From positions 248,001-312,000 of the forward strand of contig CAWJXB010000003.1 of assembly GCA_963846775.1 (NCBI GenBank): a stretch of 64,000 bases of DNA, given 5' to 3'. Both the position numbers and the translations under genes were made by a program. Of the stretch, positions 8,215-18,035 are shown piece by piece (the stretch's first letter is position 1; each line of letters opens with the position of its first letter). The stretch is from CAVYXA01 sp963846775 (lineage in GTDB: Bacteria; Verrucomicrobiota; Verrucomicrobiia; Chthoniobacterales; UBA10450). The notes under the pieces are model-generated. The model saw only the letters and a program-made list of their open reading frames with translations, made no database searches and was not told the DNA's origin.

Positions 8215-9080
8215 GACGCAGCGCGGGACCAAACCTGGCGCGGTTGCACGCGTCGCAGCCGCGCTCCAACGCGCAAGCCAATCAGCATCATCAGATATTC
8301 GGCGACGATTTTGATCGACAATTTGCTTCGTCCGCGGGTGCGGACGCCAAATTCGTAACCGACCTCAGCCACCTTGAGGGCCGCGAGTTGCCGCATCGCT
8401 TTCGCGTAGAGATAGACGAGAATCTTATAGCCGCGCGGCCGCAGATCGGGTTCGTCGATTAGTTGAAAAATGGCGCGTCGCATCAGAAAAAACCCCGACA
8501 TTGGATCAGAAAACGACGTCTCTGCGAGCGAGCGAGCCAGCGCGGTCGCGGCCTCACTGCCCGCACGCCGAAACTTTGACCACTTGCCGTTACTTCCTCC
8601 GGCGGAACGCCTCGTCGCGACGGCAAAATCCGCATCCTCGATTTGCTCGAAAAGCTCCGGCAACAGTTCCGGAGCGTGCTGGAGATCGGCATCCATGACT
8701 CCGAGCACGCGGCCACAGGCGTGACGAAAACCGCAAAGCACGGCCGCAGCGAGGCCGCGGCCTTTGCGCCGCCGAATGACGCGAAGCCACGGATAATGCT
8801 TCTGAAATTCCTGAGCCACCGCCCAGGTTTGATCGGGCGAATCGTCATCGGCGACGATGACTTCGAAGCAAACGCCGGCGAGCGCATCATCGATCCGGGC
8901 AAAAAGTTCCGGCAAGTTTTCACGCTCGTTATAGGTCGGCAAGATCACGCTAAGATCGACAGTTGCATCGCGCGACCGATCCAGCGGCCGGTCCCAATCG
9001 GTCGCGACAAAGCGGTCAGATAATCGGAGATGCAAAGTAGGGCTGAGCACGCCGAAGCGTTGGAGCAGCGCACATGCCAA
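8211..9080 (-). CDS. Family 2 glycosyltransferase, polyprenyl-phosphate sugar transferase type
   Basis: 289 residues. The GT-A fold is clear: DLSVILPTYNERENLPELFA, VIVADDDSPDQT, GRGLAAAVLCGFRHA and the metal-binding GVMDADLQHAPE, followed by SDPMSGFFLMRR. This pattern is that of dolichol-phosphate mannosyltransferase/DPM1-like enzymes, which load a lipid carrier with sugar. The only start before the catalytic core is a TTG at 9080. It lies 3 nt after, and in the same frame as, the stop of the membrane glycosyltransferase upstream. The two genes therefore form an operon. Plausibly this enzyme makes the lipid-linked sugar that the GT39/ArnT-like partner transfers. Confidence 0.87.
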   Translation of the reverse strand: MACALLQRFGVLSPTLHLRLSDRFVATDWDRPLDRSRDATVDLSVILPTYNERENLPELFARIDDALAGVCFEVIVADDDSPDQTWAVAQEFQKHYPWLRVIRRRKGRGLAAAVLCGFRHACGRVLGVMDADLQHAPELLPELFEQIEDADFAVATRRSAGGSNGKWSKFRRAGSEAATALARSLAETSFSDPMSGFFLMRRAIFQLIDEPDLRPRGYKILVYLYAKAMRQLAALKVAEVGYEFGVRTRGRSKLSIKIVAEYLMMLIGLRVGARLRRVQPRQVWSRAAS

Positions 9081-9083
9081 GTG

Positions 9084-10328
9084 CTACTTGATCAGCTTCG
9101 CGGCGTGCAGCAGATGAAAACTGACGGGATCATAAATTTCTCCGTGCATGAAATAGCGCCAGTATTGGAATAAATCGACCGCACAAAGCACCAGAACGGA
9201 CGCGAACAGCGCAAGGGGCCGTTTCAATTGCGGAAAACGCGTGGACAATTGGAGCAATTGCGAGGTTGCCAGCCAGCGCAGGGGCACATCCCAATACGCC
9301 GCGAAACGGAGACTCATTCCAAGCGGCACGCTCGACATCCCGATAAAACTCGCTCCGAGCAAAATCGCCCAGAAAACATCGGGCTTGGCTTCTTTTTTTA
9401 TCTGGAAAACCGCGCCGAAAAATAAGGCGACGATTACCGGCGATAGGAGCGTAAAATCGACAATGTAACGATACCATGCGCCGTCCTGGAATTTTGTCGG
9501 ATACGGCAACGTGGTCGATTTCGCGACAAAACTGCGATAGAACGAAATCCATTCGCCGATCCCACCAACCAGGGCCGATAGGAAGAGCACTGCCAGCGTT
9601 GGGGCAATGAGACTAACGAATACCAACTGCCAACTCACGCATCCGAGTCGAGTCACTGCAAATAGAATTGCGACGACGATGAGCGCGAGAAAAACAAAGG
9701 CGGCGTTCTCCTTTGTCAGGACTAACACGAAGAGACTGCTTCCATAAATAAGCAGCCAGCCGCCGCGTGGCCGCGCTTGCAAATTTTCCCAGAGCGACCA
9801 CGCGCACATGATCGCCCAGAAGGCAAAGTAACCGTCGATCAAGGCGCGCTGGGCCAGATGAATTTGCAGCGGCGCAACCGCGATGAGAGCGGTCAACACC
9901 AGCACGCGCGCATTTGTTCCAGCGGTGGAATCCATCCGGCGGGCGATCAAGGGCACCGCCAGCAACAGCAAGATGCTCGCGATCATTGATAGCCAGCGCA
10001 ACGCGGTTAACGAATCCACGCCGGTCAGCTCCGTTAAAAACGCCGCCGGCAAAATAAACCCGATTCGCGTCGCTGGGACAATCGCGTCCGCCCGTTCGTC
10101 CTGCCATTTCAGGTATCCCTGGGCCAGGTCAGGATATCTGGACAAGCCATGTTTGAGGAGAATCTGCACGTAGCGGTTGTAGATTCCCTCATCATAACCG
10201 ACCTGGTGAAACCCAGCGCTCGGCCACGCCCGCAGGAGAATGCCGGCTGCGAGAATCCCGATCAACACAAAGAGCGACGGTTTTGCCATGGGAGCGCGGC
10301 TAAACACTGCACTTTCCGTGCGCGCCAT
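9084..10328 (-). CDS. ArnT/GT39-like integral membrane glycosyltransferase
   Basis: 414 residues from the ATG at 10328; another ATG at 10289 is equally possible and no ribosome-binding site decides. A first membrane helix (LFVLIGILAAGILLRAW) is followed by GYDEGIYNRY, the acidic loop motif of lipid-linked-sugar-dependent transferases (GT39/GT83). About ten further hydrophobic helices follow, with ALIDGYFAFW in the usual position. Such enzymes transfer a sugar from polyprenyl phosphate to lipid A or protein outside the cytoplasmic membrane. The gene sits directly upstream of the polyprenyl-phosphate GT2 gene. The acceptor is unknown. Confidence 0.82.
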   Translation of the reverse strand: MARTESAVFSRAPMAKPSLFVLIGILAAGILLRAWPSAGFHQVGYDEGIYNRYVQILLKHGLSRYPDLAQGYLKWQDERADAIVPATRIGFILPAAFLTELTGVDSLTALRWLSMIASILLLLAVPLIARRMDSTAGTNARVLVLTALIAVAPLQIHLAQRALIDGYFAFWAIMCAWSLWENLQARPRGGWLLIYGSSLFVLVLTKENAAFVFLALIVVAILFAVTRLGCVSWQLVFVSLIAPTLAVLFLSALVGGIGEWISFYRSFVAKSTTLPYPTKFQDGAWYRYIVDFTLLSPVIVALFFGAVFQIKKEAKPDVFWAILLGASFIGMSSVPLGMSLRFAAYWDVPLRWLATSQLLQLSTRFPQLKRPLALFASVLVLCAVDLFQYWRYFMHGEIYDPVSFHLLHAAKLIK

Positions 10329-10403
10329 GTCGATCTTAGATCCACAACGACCTGCATTGTGCAGTTTGCGACGGTCACAGACCGCCGCTACAGGGTTGCT
10401 GAG

Positions 10404-11810
10404 ATGCAAAAGCCAACCGACATGCCCCCAAACGGCTGTCAATCACCGGTTGAACAACGCCCGCAAATCACCGGCGCGATTGTTTCGGGCCACGATCCGT
10501 ATGCGGCGTTTCGCTCGCGCGGTTTCAGCTTTTTCACCGCCGGGAATTTATTGTCGCTGCTCGGCCGGCAAATGCTGGCCGTGGCAGTGGAATGGGAAAT
10601 TTATCGGCGCACGCATTCCGCGACGGCGCTCGGTTTGGTCGGGCTGGTCTTCGCCGTTCCGATTGTTGGGTTATCGCTGCCGGCTGGTTATCTCGCTGAC
10701 CGGATCAGCCGTAAACAGATTATCATGGTCTCGCAAATTCTTAGCGCGATCAGTTCCGTGCTGCTCGCGCTGGTCTCGTGGCAACATCTGGCCATACCGC
10801 AATGGCCGATTTTGCAGGCGAGCAATCGCGGTCTAACCGCCATCGCCTCCCTGTTTGAGCGACATCAAACCGCGTTTCATTTCGACGATCCGTCAGTTCC
10901 GTTGATTTATCTGCTCCTCTTCGCCGGCGCGGTTGTGCGCACGTTCGGTTGGGCTGCGCGCAGCTCATTCTTTCCGACACTTGTGCCGCGAGATGCCTTC
11001 TCGAACGCAGTGACTTGGAACAACAGCGTCTTTCAAATTGGCTCCGTCGTCGGTCCGGCGATCAGCGGGTTTCTGGTCGCGCGCATCGGCTTTCCGATTG
11101 TTTACGCGATCGACGCGATCACAGCGTTTGCCTTTTTTGTGCTGGTGCTGCCGATCCCGCGCGCGCCGCAGATCGGTCGCGCAGTCGAGGGCGCGTGGCG
11201 CGGCTTAATGGCAGGACTCAGGTTCGTGTTCAGCAAGAAAGTCATCCTGGCAACGATCACACTCGATTTGTTTGCCGTGCTGCTGGGTGGCGCGACCGCG
11301 TTACTACCGATTTTCGCCGATCAAATCCTGCACGTCGGACCGATCGGGCTCGGCTGGTTGCGGGCCGCGCCGGCCATCGGCGCGTTGGTCATGGCGCTGA
11401 TGGTCGCCCATCTGCCGCCGATGCGTCATGCCGGCAAAAGGTTGCTCTGGTGCGTCACCGGTTTTGGTCTCGCCACCATCGTGTTCGGCTTGTCGGGCGC
11501 ATTTTGGCTCTCACTGTCGATGTTATTTCTCGCCGGCGCGCTCGACAGCGTGAGCGTGATCATTCGCGGCTCGATTGTTCAACTCGTTACGCCGGATGAA
11601 ATGCGCGGACGGGTTTCGGCCGTGAACAACATCTTCATCGGAACGTCGAACGAGTTCGGCGCGCTTGAATCGGGATTGACCGCCGCTCTTTTCGGACCGG
11701 TGATCTCGGTCGTCGGCGGTGGAATCGGAACCATCGTCGTTGTGCTCATTGTCGCTTTCGGCTGGCCGGACACGCGCAAGATTGGTGCGCTGGACAAGAC
11801 GTTGCGCTAA
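10404..11810 (+). CDS. MFS exporter, EntS/MFS_3-like
   Basis: 468 residues from the ATG at 10404. An upstream in-frame extension overlaps the divergent gene and is rejected. Twelve-helix MFS layout: FFTAGNLLSLLGRQMLAVAV in TM1, LPAGYLADRISRKQIIM (the loop 2-3 motif), and VVGPAISGFLVARIGFPIVY mid-protein. MRGRVSAVNNIFIGTSNEFG near the end is typical of the enterobactin-exporter-like MFS_3 group. Likely function is proton-driven export of a small molecule; the substrate cannot be told. It is followed 14 bp later by the carbon-nitrogen hydrolase, so the two may be co-transcribed. Confidence 0.88.
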   Translation: MQKPTDMPPNGCQSPVEQRPQITGAIVSGHDPYAAFRSRGFSFFTAGNLLSLLGRQMLAVAVEWEIYRRTHSATALGLVGLVFAVPIVGLSLPAGYLADRISRKQIIMVSQILSAISSVLLALVSWQHLAIPQWPILQASNRGLTAIASLFERHQTAFHFDDPSVPLIYLLLFAGAVVRTFGWAARSSFFPTLVPRDAFSNAVTWNNSVFQIGSVVGPAISGFLVARIGFPIVYAIDAITAFAFFVLVLPIPRAPQIGRAVEGAWRGLMAGLRFVFSKKVILATITLDLFAVLLGGATALLPIFADQILHVGPIGLGWLRAAPAIGALVMALMVAHLPPMRHAGKRLLWCVTGFGLATIVFGLSGAFWLSLSMLFLAGALDSVSVIIRGSIVQLVTPDEMRGRVSAVNNIFIGTSNEFGALESGLTAALFGPVISVVGGGIGTIVVVLIVAFGWPDTRKIGALDKTLR

Positions 11811-11824
11811 CGGGAAGCGAGAGC

Positions 11825-12658
11825 ATGTTGGCCGCCAATACCATGCGAGTTGCTGCTGCCCAAATCTCGTGCCTGCCCGGAGATCGCGAGGCGAACCTGC
11901 GAAAGGTTCGCGATTTCTGCCAGTGCGCGAAAAAGGCCGGCGCGGAGCTGATCGTCTTTCCGGAGATGACCGACACCGGGTATTCGATGCCGATGATCCA
12001 GAAGCACGCCGCCGCCTGGAATGAAGGCGCTGTACCTAACCTTCAACGAATCGCCAAGGAATTTTCCCTCACCATCGTTTGCGGCGTTTCCGAACGAGAA
12101 GGCCCTTCCCTTTATAATGCCCAGGTAATTGTCGATCCACACGGCCAAATTTTGGCTAAATATCGTAAGACGCACCTGGTTGCCGCCGCGCCGCTGAATG
12201 AGCGTTCGTGTTTCATCGCCGGGGATAAGTTCGTCAGTTACAAAATCGATCGGCCCAAGGACGGATCTGCTATGGCGGACAGTTTCACGCTTGGCCTAAC
12301 GATCTGTTACGATCTGCGCTTCCCGGAAATTTGCCGCAAACTCGCGGTCGATCATGGCGCGAATGTGTTCGTAACTTCGTCGGCCTGGCCGTTCGTGCGG
12401 ATCGAGCATCTCCGCGTGCTGGCCCTCGCCCGTGCCATGGAAAACCAGTGCTATCTCATTCTGGCCAATCGCGTCGGGACCGATGACGCCGTTACGTTTT
12501 GCGGATCATCGGCCATTCTCGATCCTTACGGCACGATTCTCGCCGCGGCTCCGCCCGATCGCGAAGAACTCATTTACGCCGACATCAGCCGCCATACTGT
12601 CGATCTTGTTCGCAGCGGCATGGCCGTGTTTGAACATCGCCGGTCAGATCTTTATTGA
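11825..12658 (+). CDS. Carbon-nitrogen hydrolase (nitrilase superfamily)
   Basis: 277 residues. The catalytic triad of the superfamily is visible: Glu47 in ELIVFPEMTDTGYS, Lys115 in YRKTHL and Cys161 in LTICYDLRFPE. The spacing is normal and the length fits omega-amidase/Nit1-like members, which hydrolyse the amide of alpha-ketoglutaramate or deaminated glutathione. The exact substrate cannot be assigned. A GGGAAG site lies 8 nt before the ATG at 11825; a second ATG at 11843 is possible. It lies between the MFS exporter and the peroxiredoxin on the same strand. Confidence 0.9.
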   Translation: MLAANTMRVAAAQISCLPGDREANLRKVRDFCQCAKKAGAELIVFPEMTDTGYSMPMIQKHAAAWNEGAVPNLQRIAKEFSLTIVCGVSEREGPSLYNAQVIVDPHGQILAKYRKTHLVAAAPLNERSCFIAGDKFVSYKIDRPKDGSAMADSFTLGLTICYDLRFPEICRKLAVDHGANVFVTSSAWPFVRIEHLRVLALARAMENQCYLILANRVGTDDAVTFCGSSAILDPYGTILAAAPPDREELIYADISRHTVDLVRSGMAVFEHRRSDLY

Positions 12659-12727
12659 ACGGTTTTGGTTGACTTGCCCAGCGCGCTTTGAGAAAAACGG
12701 CGTGATTAAGCAGAAAGAAACCGAACT

Positions 12728-13381
12728 ATGAGGATTGGCGAGACAGTACCAGACTTCGAAGCAGAAACGACCCAGGGACGCATCCGATTTCATGATTGGA
12801 TCGGCAACTCATGGGCCGTTCTGTTTTCACATCCGAAAGATTTCACCCCGGTCTGCACGACCGAGCTCGGCTACATGGCAAAAATCAAACCGGAGTTCGA
12901 CCGGCGAAATGTAAAGGTGATCGGATTATCGGTCGATTCGACCGGCGATCACGCCGGCTGGGCCAAAGACATCGAGGAGACGCAAGGCCATGCGCCTAAC
13001 TACCCCATTATTGGCGATGCCAATTTCAACGTGGCCAAGTTGTACGGCATGTTGCCGGCGGATGTCGAAGGCGATCCGAAAAAGCGGACACCGGCGGACA
13101 ACGCCACCGTGCGCAACGTTTACGTCATTAGCCCGGACAAGAAGATGAAGCTGATGCTGGCCTACCCGATGACGACCGGACGCAACTTCGACGAAGTGTT
13201 GCGCGTGATCGATTCGTTGCAGCTCACGGCCAAACATCAAGTCGCGACACCGGTGAACTGGAAGCCGGGCGATGATGTGATCATTGCCGGATCGGTCTCC
13301 GATGAGGAAGCGAAGAAACGTTATCCGCAAGGCTGGAAAGCGCCGCGACCCTATCTGCGCATCGTGCCGCAACCGGTATAA
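12728..13381 (+). CDS. 1-Cys peroxiredoxin (Prx6 family)
   Basis: 217 residues, the usual length for Prx6-type enzymes, which reduce peroxides. The peroxidatic cysteine lies in DFTPVCTTELGYMA (about residue 43). The family-specific dimer/C-terminal region is present (NATVRNVYVISPDKKMKLML, VATPVNWKPGDDVIIAGSVS, YLRIVPQP). No resolving cysteine is seen in the AhpC C-terminal position, supporting the 1-Cys class. The gene starts 69 bp after the amidase. The 121-bp gap downstream holds only a short imperfect repeat (GTAGCCACGGCCCTGTGGAC). Confidence 0.95.
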   Translation: MRIGETVPDFEAETTQGRIRFHDWIGNSWAVLFSHPKDFTPVCTTELGYMAKIKPEFDRRNVKVIGLSVDSTGDHAGWAKDIEETQGHAPNYPIIGDANFNVAKLYGMLPADVEGDPKKRTPADNATVRNVYVISPDKKMKLMLAYPMTTGRNFDEVLRVIDSLQLTAKHQVATPVNWKPGDDVIIAGSVSDEEAKKRYPQGWKAPRPYLRIVPQPV

Positions 13382-13502
13382 TTACTAAAGACTGCGCCTG
13401 CTGTCGCCACGGCTGTAGCCACGGCCCTGTGGACCGTGCGGATTTGACATTGGATGCGGTGCCGTCTTGGACGTGGCTACAACTTCCATTCGCAGCCGCG
13501 CC

Positions 13503-14399
13503 TCACAGGCGGCCGCGGGAATGTTTGTGCCGATTTTTGAAGGTCAGCTCGGCGATGCCGGATTTGTCCAGCTCGCCTAAACCTTCGGCGACCATTCGAT
13601 CGTATTGCTCTTTCGTGGCTCGCGCCAGTGGGAGATCCAGACCAAGATTGCGCGCGAGATCGAGCGCAATCCCGCTGTCCTTCGCAGCGTGCGCAGCCGA
13701 GAAGAAGCAAGTGTGCTCCCGGTTTTGCATGTCTTCGCCATCGGTCTCGAGCACACGGGAGTTCCCACCCGTTTGAGAAAAGACTTCGCGTAGCATTTTC
13801 AGATCAAGCCCGAGCGCCGCGCCCAGACCGAGCCCTTCGGCCAGGCCAGCCGTGTTGATGTTCATTACCATATTGACTAACGCTTTCACTTTCGCCGCTT
13901 CACCCGCCTGGCCGACAAAACGAACTGTCGATCCTAACTCTTTCAAAATCGGCTCAGCGCGGCGAAAGGCTTCCTCACGACCGCCGCACATGAGATAAAG
14001 TTTTCCTTCGCGAGCCTGCGTGATGCTCGAGGCCATGCAGGCTTCCAACGTTTGCGCGCCGGCTTTCTCGGCTAGCTTTTCCATCTCGACGTGAACGTCC
14101 GGCGAGATCGTCGCGCAATTCACAAACAGTTTCCCCCGCGCATTCACGAGCAGATTATCGCCCGGCGCCGAGAAGATTTCGCGCATGGCATTGTCGTCCG
14201 TCACCACGGTGAAAATCACATCCGATTCCGCGGTGACTTCGGATAAATCCTGCGCCGCCGCGCAACCAATCTCAGTCGCCAGTTCCGTCGCCGTTTTTCG
14301 ATTCACATCATAAACCGCGGTGACGCGAAACCCGCGATCTTTCAGATGGCGCGCCATGTTCGCGCCCATGCGGCCGACACCGACAAAACCGATGTTCAT
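13503..14399 (-). CDS. NAD(P)-dependent beta-hydroxyacid dehydrogenase (3-hydroxyisobutyrate dehydrogenase family)
   Basis: 298 residues from the ATG at 14399 (MNIGFVGVGRMGANMARHL). Upstream in-frame sequence is only heptamer repeat and is excluded. The Rossmann motif GxGxMG is at residues 7-12. The substrate-binding DVHVEMEKLAEKAGAQTLEA and SSITQAREGKLYLMCGG follow, then the catalytic-lysine block GEAAKVKALVNMVMN. The family reduces or oxidises 3-hydroxy acids such as 3-hydroxyisobutyrate, tartronate semialdehyde and glyoxylate/succinic semialdehyde; the particular substrate is not decidable. It runs in the same direction as the HTH-MBL gene upstream, with the repeat at 14408-14450 between them. 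Confidence 0.9.
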   Translation of the reverse strand: MNIGFVGVGRMGANMARHLKDRGFRVTAVYDVNRKTATELATEIGCAAAQDLSEVTAESDVIFTVVTDDNAMREIFSAPGDNLLVNARGKLFVNCATISPDVHVEMEKLAEKAGAQTLEACMASSITQAREGKLYLMCGGREEAFRRAEPILKELGSTVRFVGQAGEAAKVKALVNMVMNINTAGLAEGLGLGAALGLDLKMLREVFSQTGGNSRVLETDGEDMQNREHTCFFSAAHAAKDSGIALDLARNLGLDLPLARATKEQYDRMVAEGLGELDKSGIAELTFKNRHKHSRGRL

Positions 14400-14407
14400 G
14401 AGATCTG

Positions 14408-14450
14408 AATGACGAATGACGAATGACGAATGACGAAGGAATGACGAATG
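14408..14450. repeat. Heptamer tandem repeat (AATGACG unit)
   Basis: Four back-to-back copies of the 7-bp unit AATGACG are followed, after a short interruption, by one more copy. The same unit recurs at about 47519-47575. On the minus strand it translates as a spurious SFVIRHS-type peptide, which artificially extends the neighbouring open frame. Heptamer tandem repeats of other sequence occur at 46681-46708 and inside uvrA (53987-54049). Confidence 0.85.
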
Positions 14451-14497
14451 CCAAATATGGCGGGGAGTGCCTTGATCATTCGATCCTTCGTCATTGA

Positions 14498-15322
14498 TTA
14501 GACCTTTCCGGCAAAAAACGGATTGTGTGTTTTCTCTTCGCCCACGGTCGTCATTGGGCCATGACCGGGGCAAATTACCGTATCGTTAGGCAGGGTCAGG
14601 ATCTTTTCGAGATTGTTCCGAAGAGCATCGGGATAGGAAACATTGCCGCCGCCCATCGAACCGGCAAAGAGCGAGTCGCCGACGACGGCGACGCCGCGCG
14701 CGAGACCCGCGACGACGAATGTCATTCCACCGGGCGAATGGCCCCAGGTCAGGCGCGCTTCGATCTCAAGGTGGCCCAGCTGAAAATGTTTGCCTTCCTT
14801 GATCGACTCTGCTCCCGGGACCAATTCGCGCTCGGGCGCAAACACGTGTGCACCGGTTTCCTCGCGCAACCGCGGCAAATCAGCCACATGATCCGGGTGC
14901 GCATGCGTGAGCAAAATCATTTTCACCGCAAGCTTGTGCTTGGTCGCAAAGCGCGACATGTCGGAACAATCCGCCCCGGTATCGAATGCGACGGCGGCCC
15001 GCGTCTCCGGATTCCAAACCAAATACGCGTTCACCAGCATATCGCCATAGCGAGTGCTGAATTGCGCCAGGCCATCGAGCTCGATCTCTTCCGGACACCA
15101 TTTCTTTTGTGCCAAATCGACCAGTGAATCGGGATCGAGCGCAAGGACGGGCGCAATCGTTCGCAGAGTGTTTTCCTCGAAATCACCGTCGCGAGCGCTG
15201 CGAATTTGCTCGAGCGTCATACCGGTGTGACGGGCCAGTTCGCTATCAGAAATGCGCAGGCCGCGCTGGGCCTTTCCAATCACGTCCGCGAAATTGTCCT
15301 CCAGCGCAATGCTCATTGCCAT
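14498..15322 (-). CDS. HTH-like domain fused to metallo-beta-lactamase-fold hydrolase
   Basis: 274 residues. The last two thirds form a glyoxalase-II-like MBL hydrolase: zinc motif THAHPDHVADL, then WGHSPGGMT, AVVGDSLFAGSMGG and CPGHGPMTT. The first ~70 residues (IGKAQRGLRISDSELARHTG, MTLEQIRSARDGDFEENTLR, TIAPVLALDPDSLVDLA) look like an XRE/Cro-type helix-turn-helix. It may bind DNA or be a structural adaptor. MBL enzymes of this group hydrolyse thioesters or lactones. The ATG at 15322 and one two codons later are both possible. The gene lies upstream of the hydroxyacid dehydrogenase on the same strand. Confidence 0.85.
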   Translation of the reverse strand: MAMSIALEDNFADVIGKAQRGLRISDSELARHTGMTLEQIRSARDGDFEENTLRTIAPVLALDPDSLVDLAQKKWCPEEIELDGLAQFSTRYGDMLVNAYLVWNPETRAAVAFDTGADCSDMSRFATKHKLAVKMILLTHAHPDHVADLPRLREETGAHVFAPERELVPGAESIKEGKHFQLGHLEIEARLTWGHSPGGMTFVVAGLARGVAVVGDSLFAGSMGGGNVSYPDALRNNLEKILTLPNDTVICPGHGPMTTVGEEKTHNPFFAGKV

Positions 15323-15507
15323 TGAGGTAACGCCTGCGCCGGAAGTTCGCCAGAAGATTTAACGGCACTTTTATGGGGGAAGCTGCTTTGTGTTCGGCAA
15401 AACAAAGACGAGCGCGCAGCGGTCTCTTCGATGGCCTCGACCGCGGCATGCGGGAGATTCAATCCTTCACGTTTTGAAGGCTATCGGGAAAGTCGTGGTT
15501 GAATTAT

Positions 15508-15873
15508 CTAACTCGTTGTCGGCAAACCCGCGGCCTTCCAGGCTTTGAAGCCGCCGGCCATGGAGCGGACGTTTTTGTATCCCATTTTTTGCAGGCTTTC
15601 GGCGGCCAACGCGGACCGGCCGCCTCCACCACAATGGCAAATAATCATGGCGTTCGGATCGGGAACCTTTTCTTCGATATCCAATTCGATGGTGCCGCGA
15701 CTCATGTAAATCGCACCGGGTATGTGTTCCTCATCCCATTCGTCTTTGTCGCGAACATCCACGATCACTGCGTGGCCACTTTCGATTTTTGTCGCGCCAT
15801 CTTTTGGCGAGATCTCGGTTATGTTCTTCTTTGCTTCCGTAACTAATTTTTCGTAGCGAGCGCGCTTTCCCAT
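15508..15873 (-). CDS. Single-domain rhodanese-like sulfurtransferase
   Basis: 121 residues forming one rhodanese domain. VIVDVRDKDEWDEEHIPGAI is the conserved CH2A-like block, and the active-site loop CHCGGGGRSAL has Cys81 followed by the glycine-rich P-loop and Arg86. LQKMGYKNVRSMAGGFKAWK closes the domain. Such proteins carry persulfide sulfur in the cytoplasm. There is a second cysteine (Cys79) beside the catalytic one. It is monocistronic on the minus strand, with repeat-rich spacers on both sides. Confidence 0.93.
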   Translation of the reverse strand: MGKRARYEKLVTEAKKNITEISPKDGATKIESGHAVIVDVRDKDEWDEEHIPGAIYMSRGTIELDIEEKVPDPNAMIICHCGGGGRSALAAESLQKMGYKNVRSMAGGFKAWKAAGLPTTS

Positions 15874-15889
15874 TCCAGATTTCTAACCA

Positions 15890-16040
15890 CGAATCAACGC
15901 GAATACACACGAATTACGCATGACACGGATTGAAAGCGGCGCCAAGTCGCCGCACTCCAAAGCGCTTTGCGCGAAAAATTGCGATCTCTGAGTTCTGGTT
16001 TGATCCCGTCTGGGTTATCCGTGTAATCCGTGGTTAAAGG
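15890..16040. repeat. Intergenic composite repeat: ACCACGAAT-type and small palindrome
   Basis: The gap between the rhodanese and macB-type permease genes holds TAACCACGAATCAACGCGAA and TACACACGAATTACGCATGA. A GC-rich palindrome (AAGCGGCGCCAAGTCGCCGC) follows, then GGTTATCCGTGTAATCCGTGG. Pieces of the same ACCACGAAC/ACACGAAT family occur at 46067-46140 and about 58652-58680, always between genes. No ORF is supported here. Confidence 0.6.
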
Positions 16041-16047
16041 ATTCCGG

Positions 16048-17261
<1,214 letters not shown>

Positions 17262-17265
<4 letters not shown>

Positions 17266-18024
17266 GATTGAACCCCGGAATCGATCGGCGCGATTTTTGC
17301 CAACTCGGTCGCGGCGTCGAGCCGCTGCGCCACATTGAGATCTTTCAAGATCAATCCATCGCGCATCACAACATTGCGTTGCGCGTAAGCCGCGATGTCC
17401 GCCTCGTGCGTGACCATGATGATGGTGATGCCGCGCTCGTTAAGCTGTTGAAAAATTCCCATGATCTCGACACTGGTCCGGCTGTCGAGATTTCCCGTTG
17501 GCTCATCCGCCAGCACCACCTCGGGATCGTTCACGAGCGCGCGCGCAATCGCCACCCGCTGTTGCTGGCCGCCGGAAAGCTGACTCGGATGATGTTCTTC
17601 GCGCCCGGCAAGTCCAACCAACGTCAAAACCGCGTTCGCTTTGTCGCGCAATTGCGCGCTGGTCAGGCGATGCGCACCGTAAAGCAATGGCAACTCGACG
17701 TTCTCACGCGCCGAAGTGCGCGGCAGCAAATTGAAGCTTTGGAAAACGAATCCGAGTTTGTGGTTGCGAATATCTGCGAGCTGATCGCGACCGAGCACGG
17801 AAACATCGGCATCGTCCAAGACGTAACGACCGGATGTCGGTCGATCGAGACATCCAAGAATATTCATGAGCGTCGATTTACCGGAGCCGCTCGCTCCCAT
17901 CAGCGCGACAAATTCGCCGCGGTTGAATTTCCAGCGAGACGCCGCGCACGGCGTGAACATCGACATCGCCGGTATGATACGTCTTGTGGACGTCGATCAG
18001 TTTGACGACTTCGCCGTTTTTCAT
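17262..18024 (-). CDS. MacB/LolD-type ABC transporter ATPase, interrupted by a frameshift
   Basis: The ATG at 18024, 11 nt after the adaptor stop, starts KNGEVVKLIDVHKTYHTGDV and DVHAVRGVSLEIQ, the expected ATPase N-terminus. One surplus base in the GG at 17921-17922 then breaks the frame. Removing it gives SLEIQRGEFVALMG, a perfect family match. The rest is intact: Walker A GASGSGKST, Q-loop LGFVFQSFNLLPR, signature LSGGQQQRVAIARAL, Walker B VVLADEPTGNLD and H-loop VTHEAD. As it stands, the only uninterrupted frame (to 17966) lacks the first beta strands. It may be a recent pseudogene or an assembly error; operon partners are intact, which favours an error. Confidence 0.85.
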
Positions 18025-18035
18025 TCCTTAATTCG

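Noticed and set aside
15246..15449. 67-codon minus ORF upstream of the HTH-MBL gene
   Set aside because: Overlaps the HTH-MBL gene in another frame, is Arg/Pro-rich, and has no recognisable signal.
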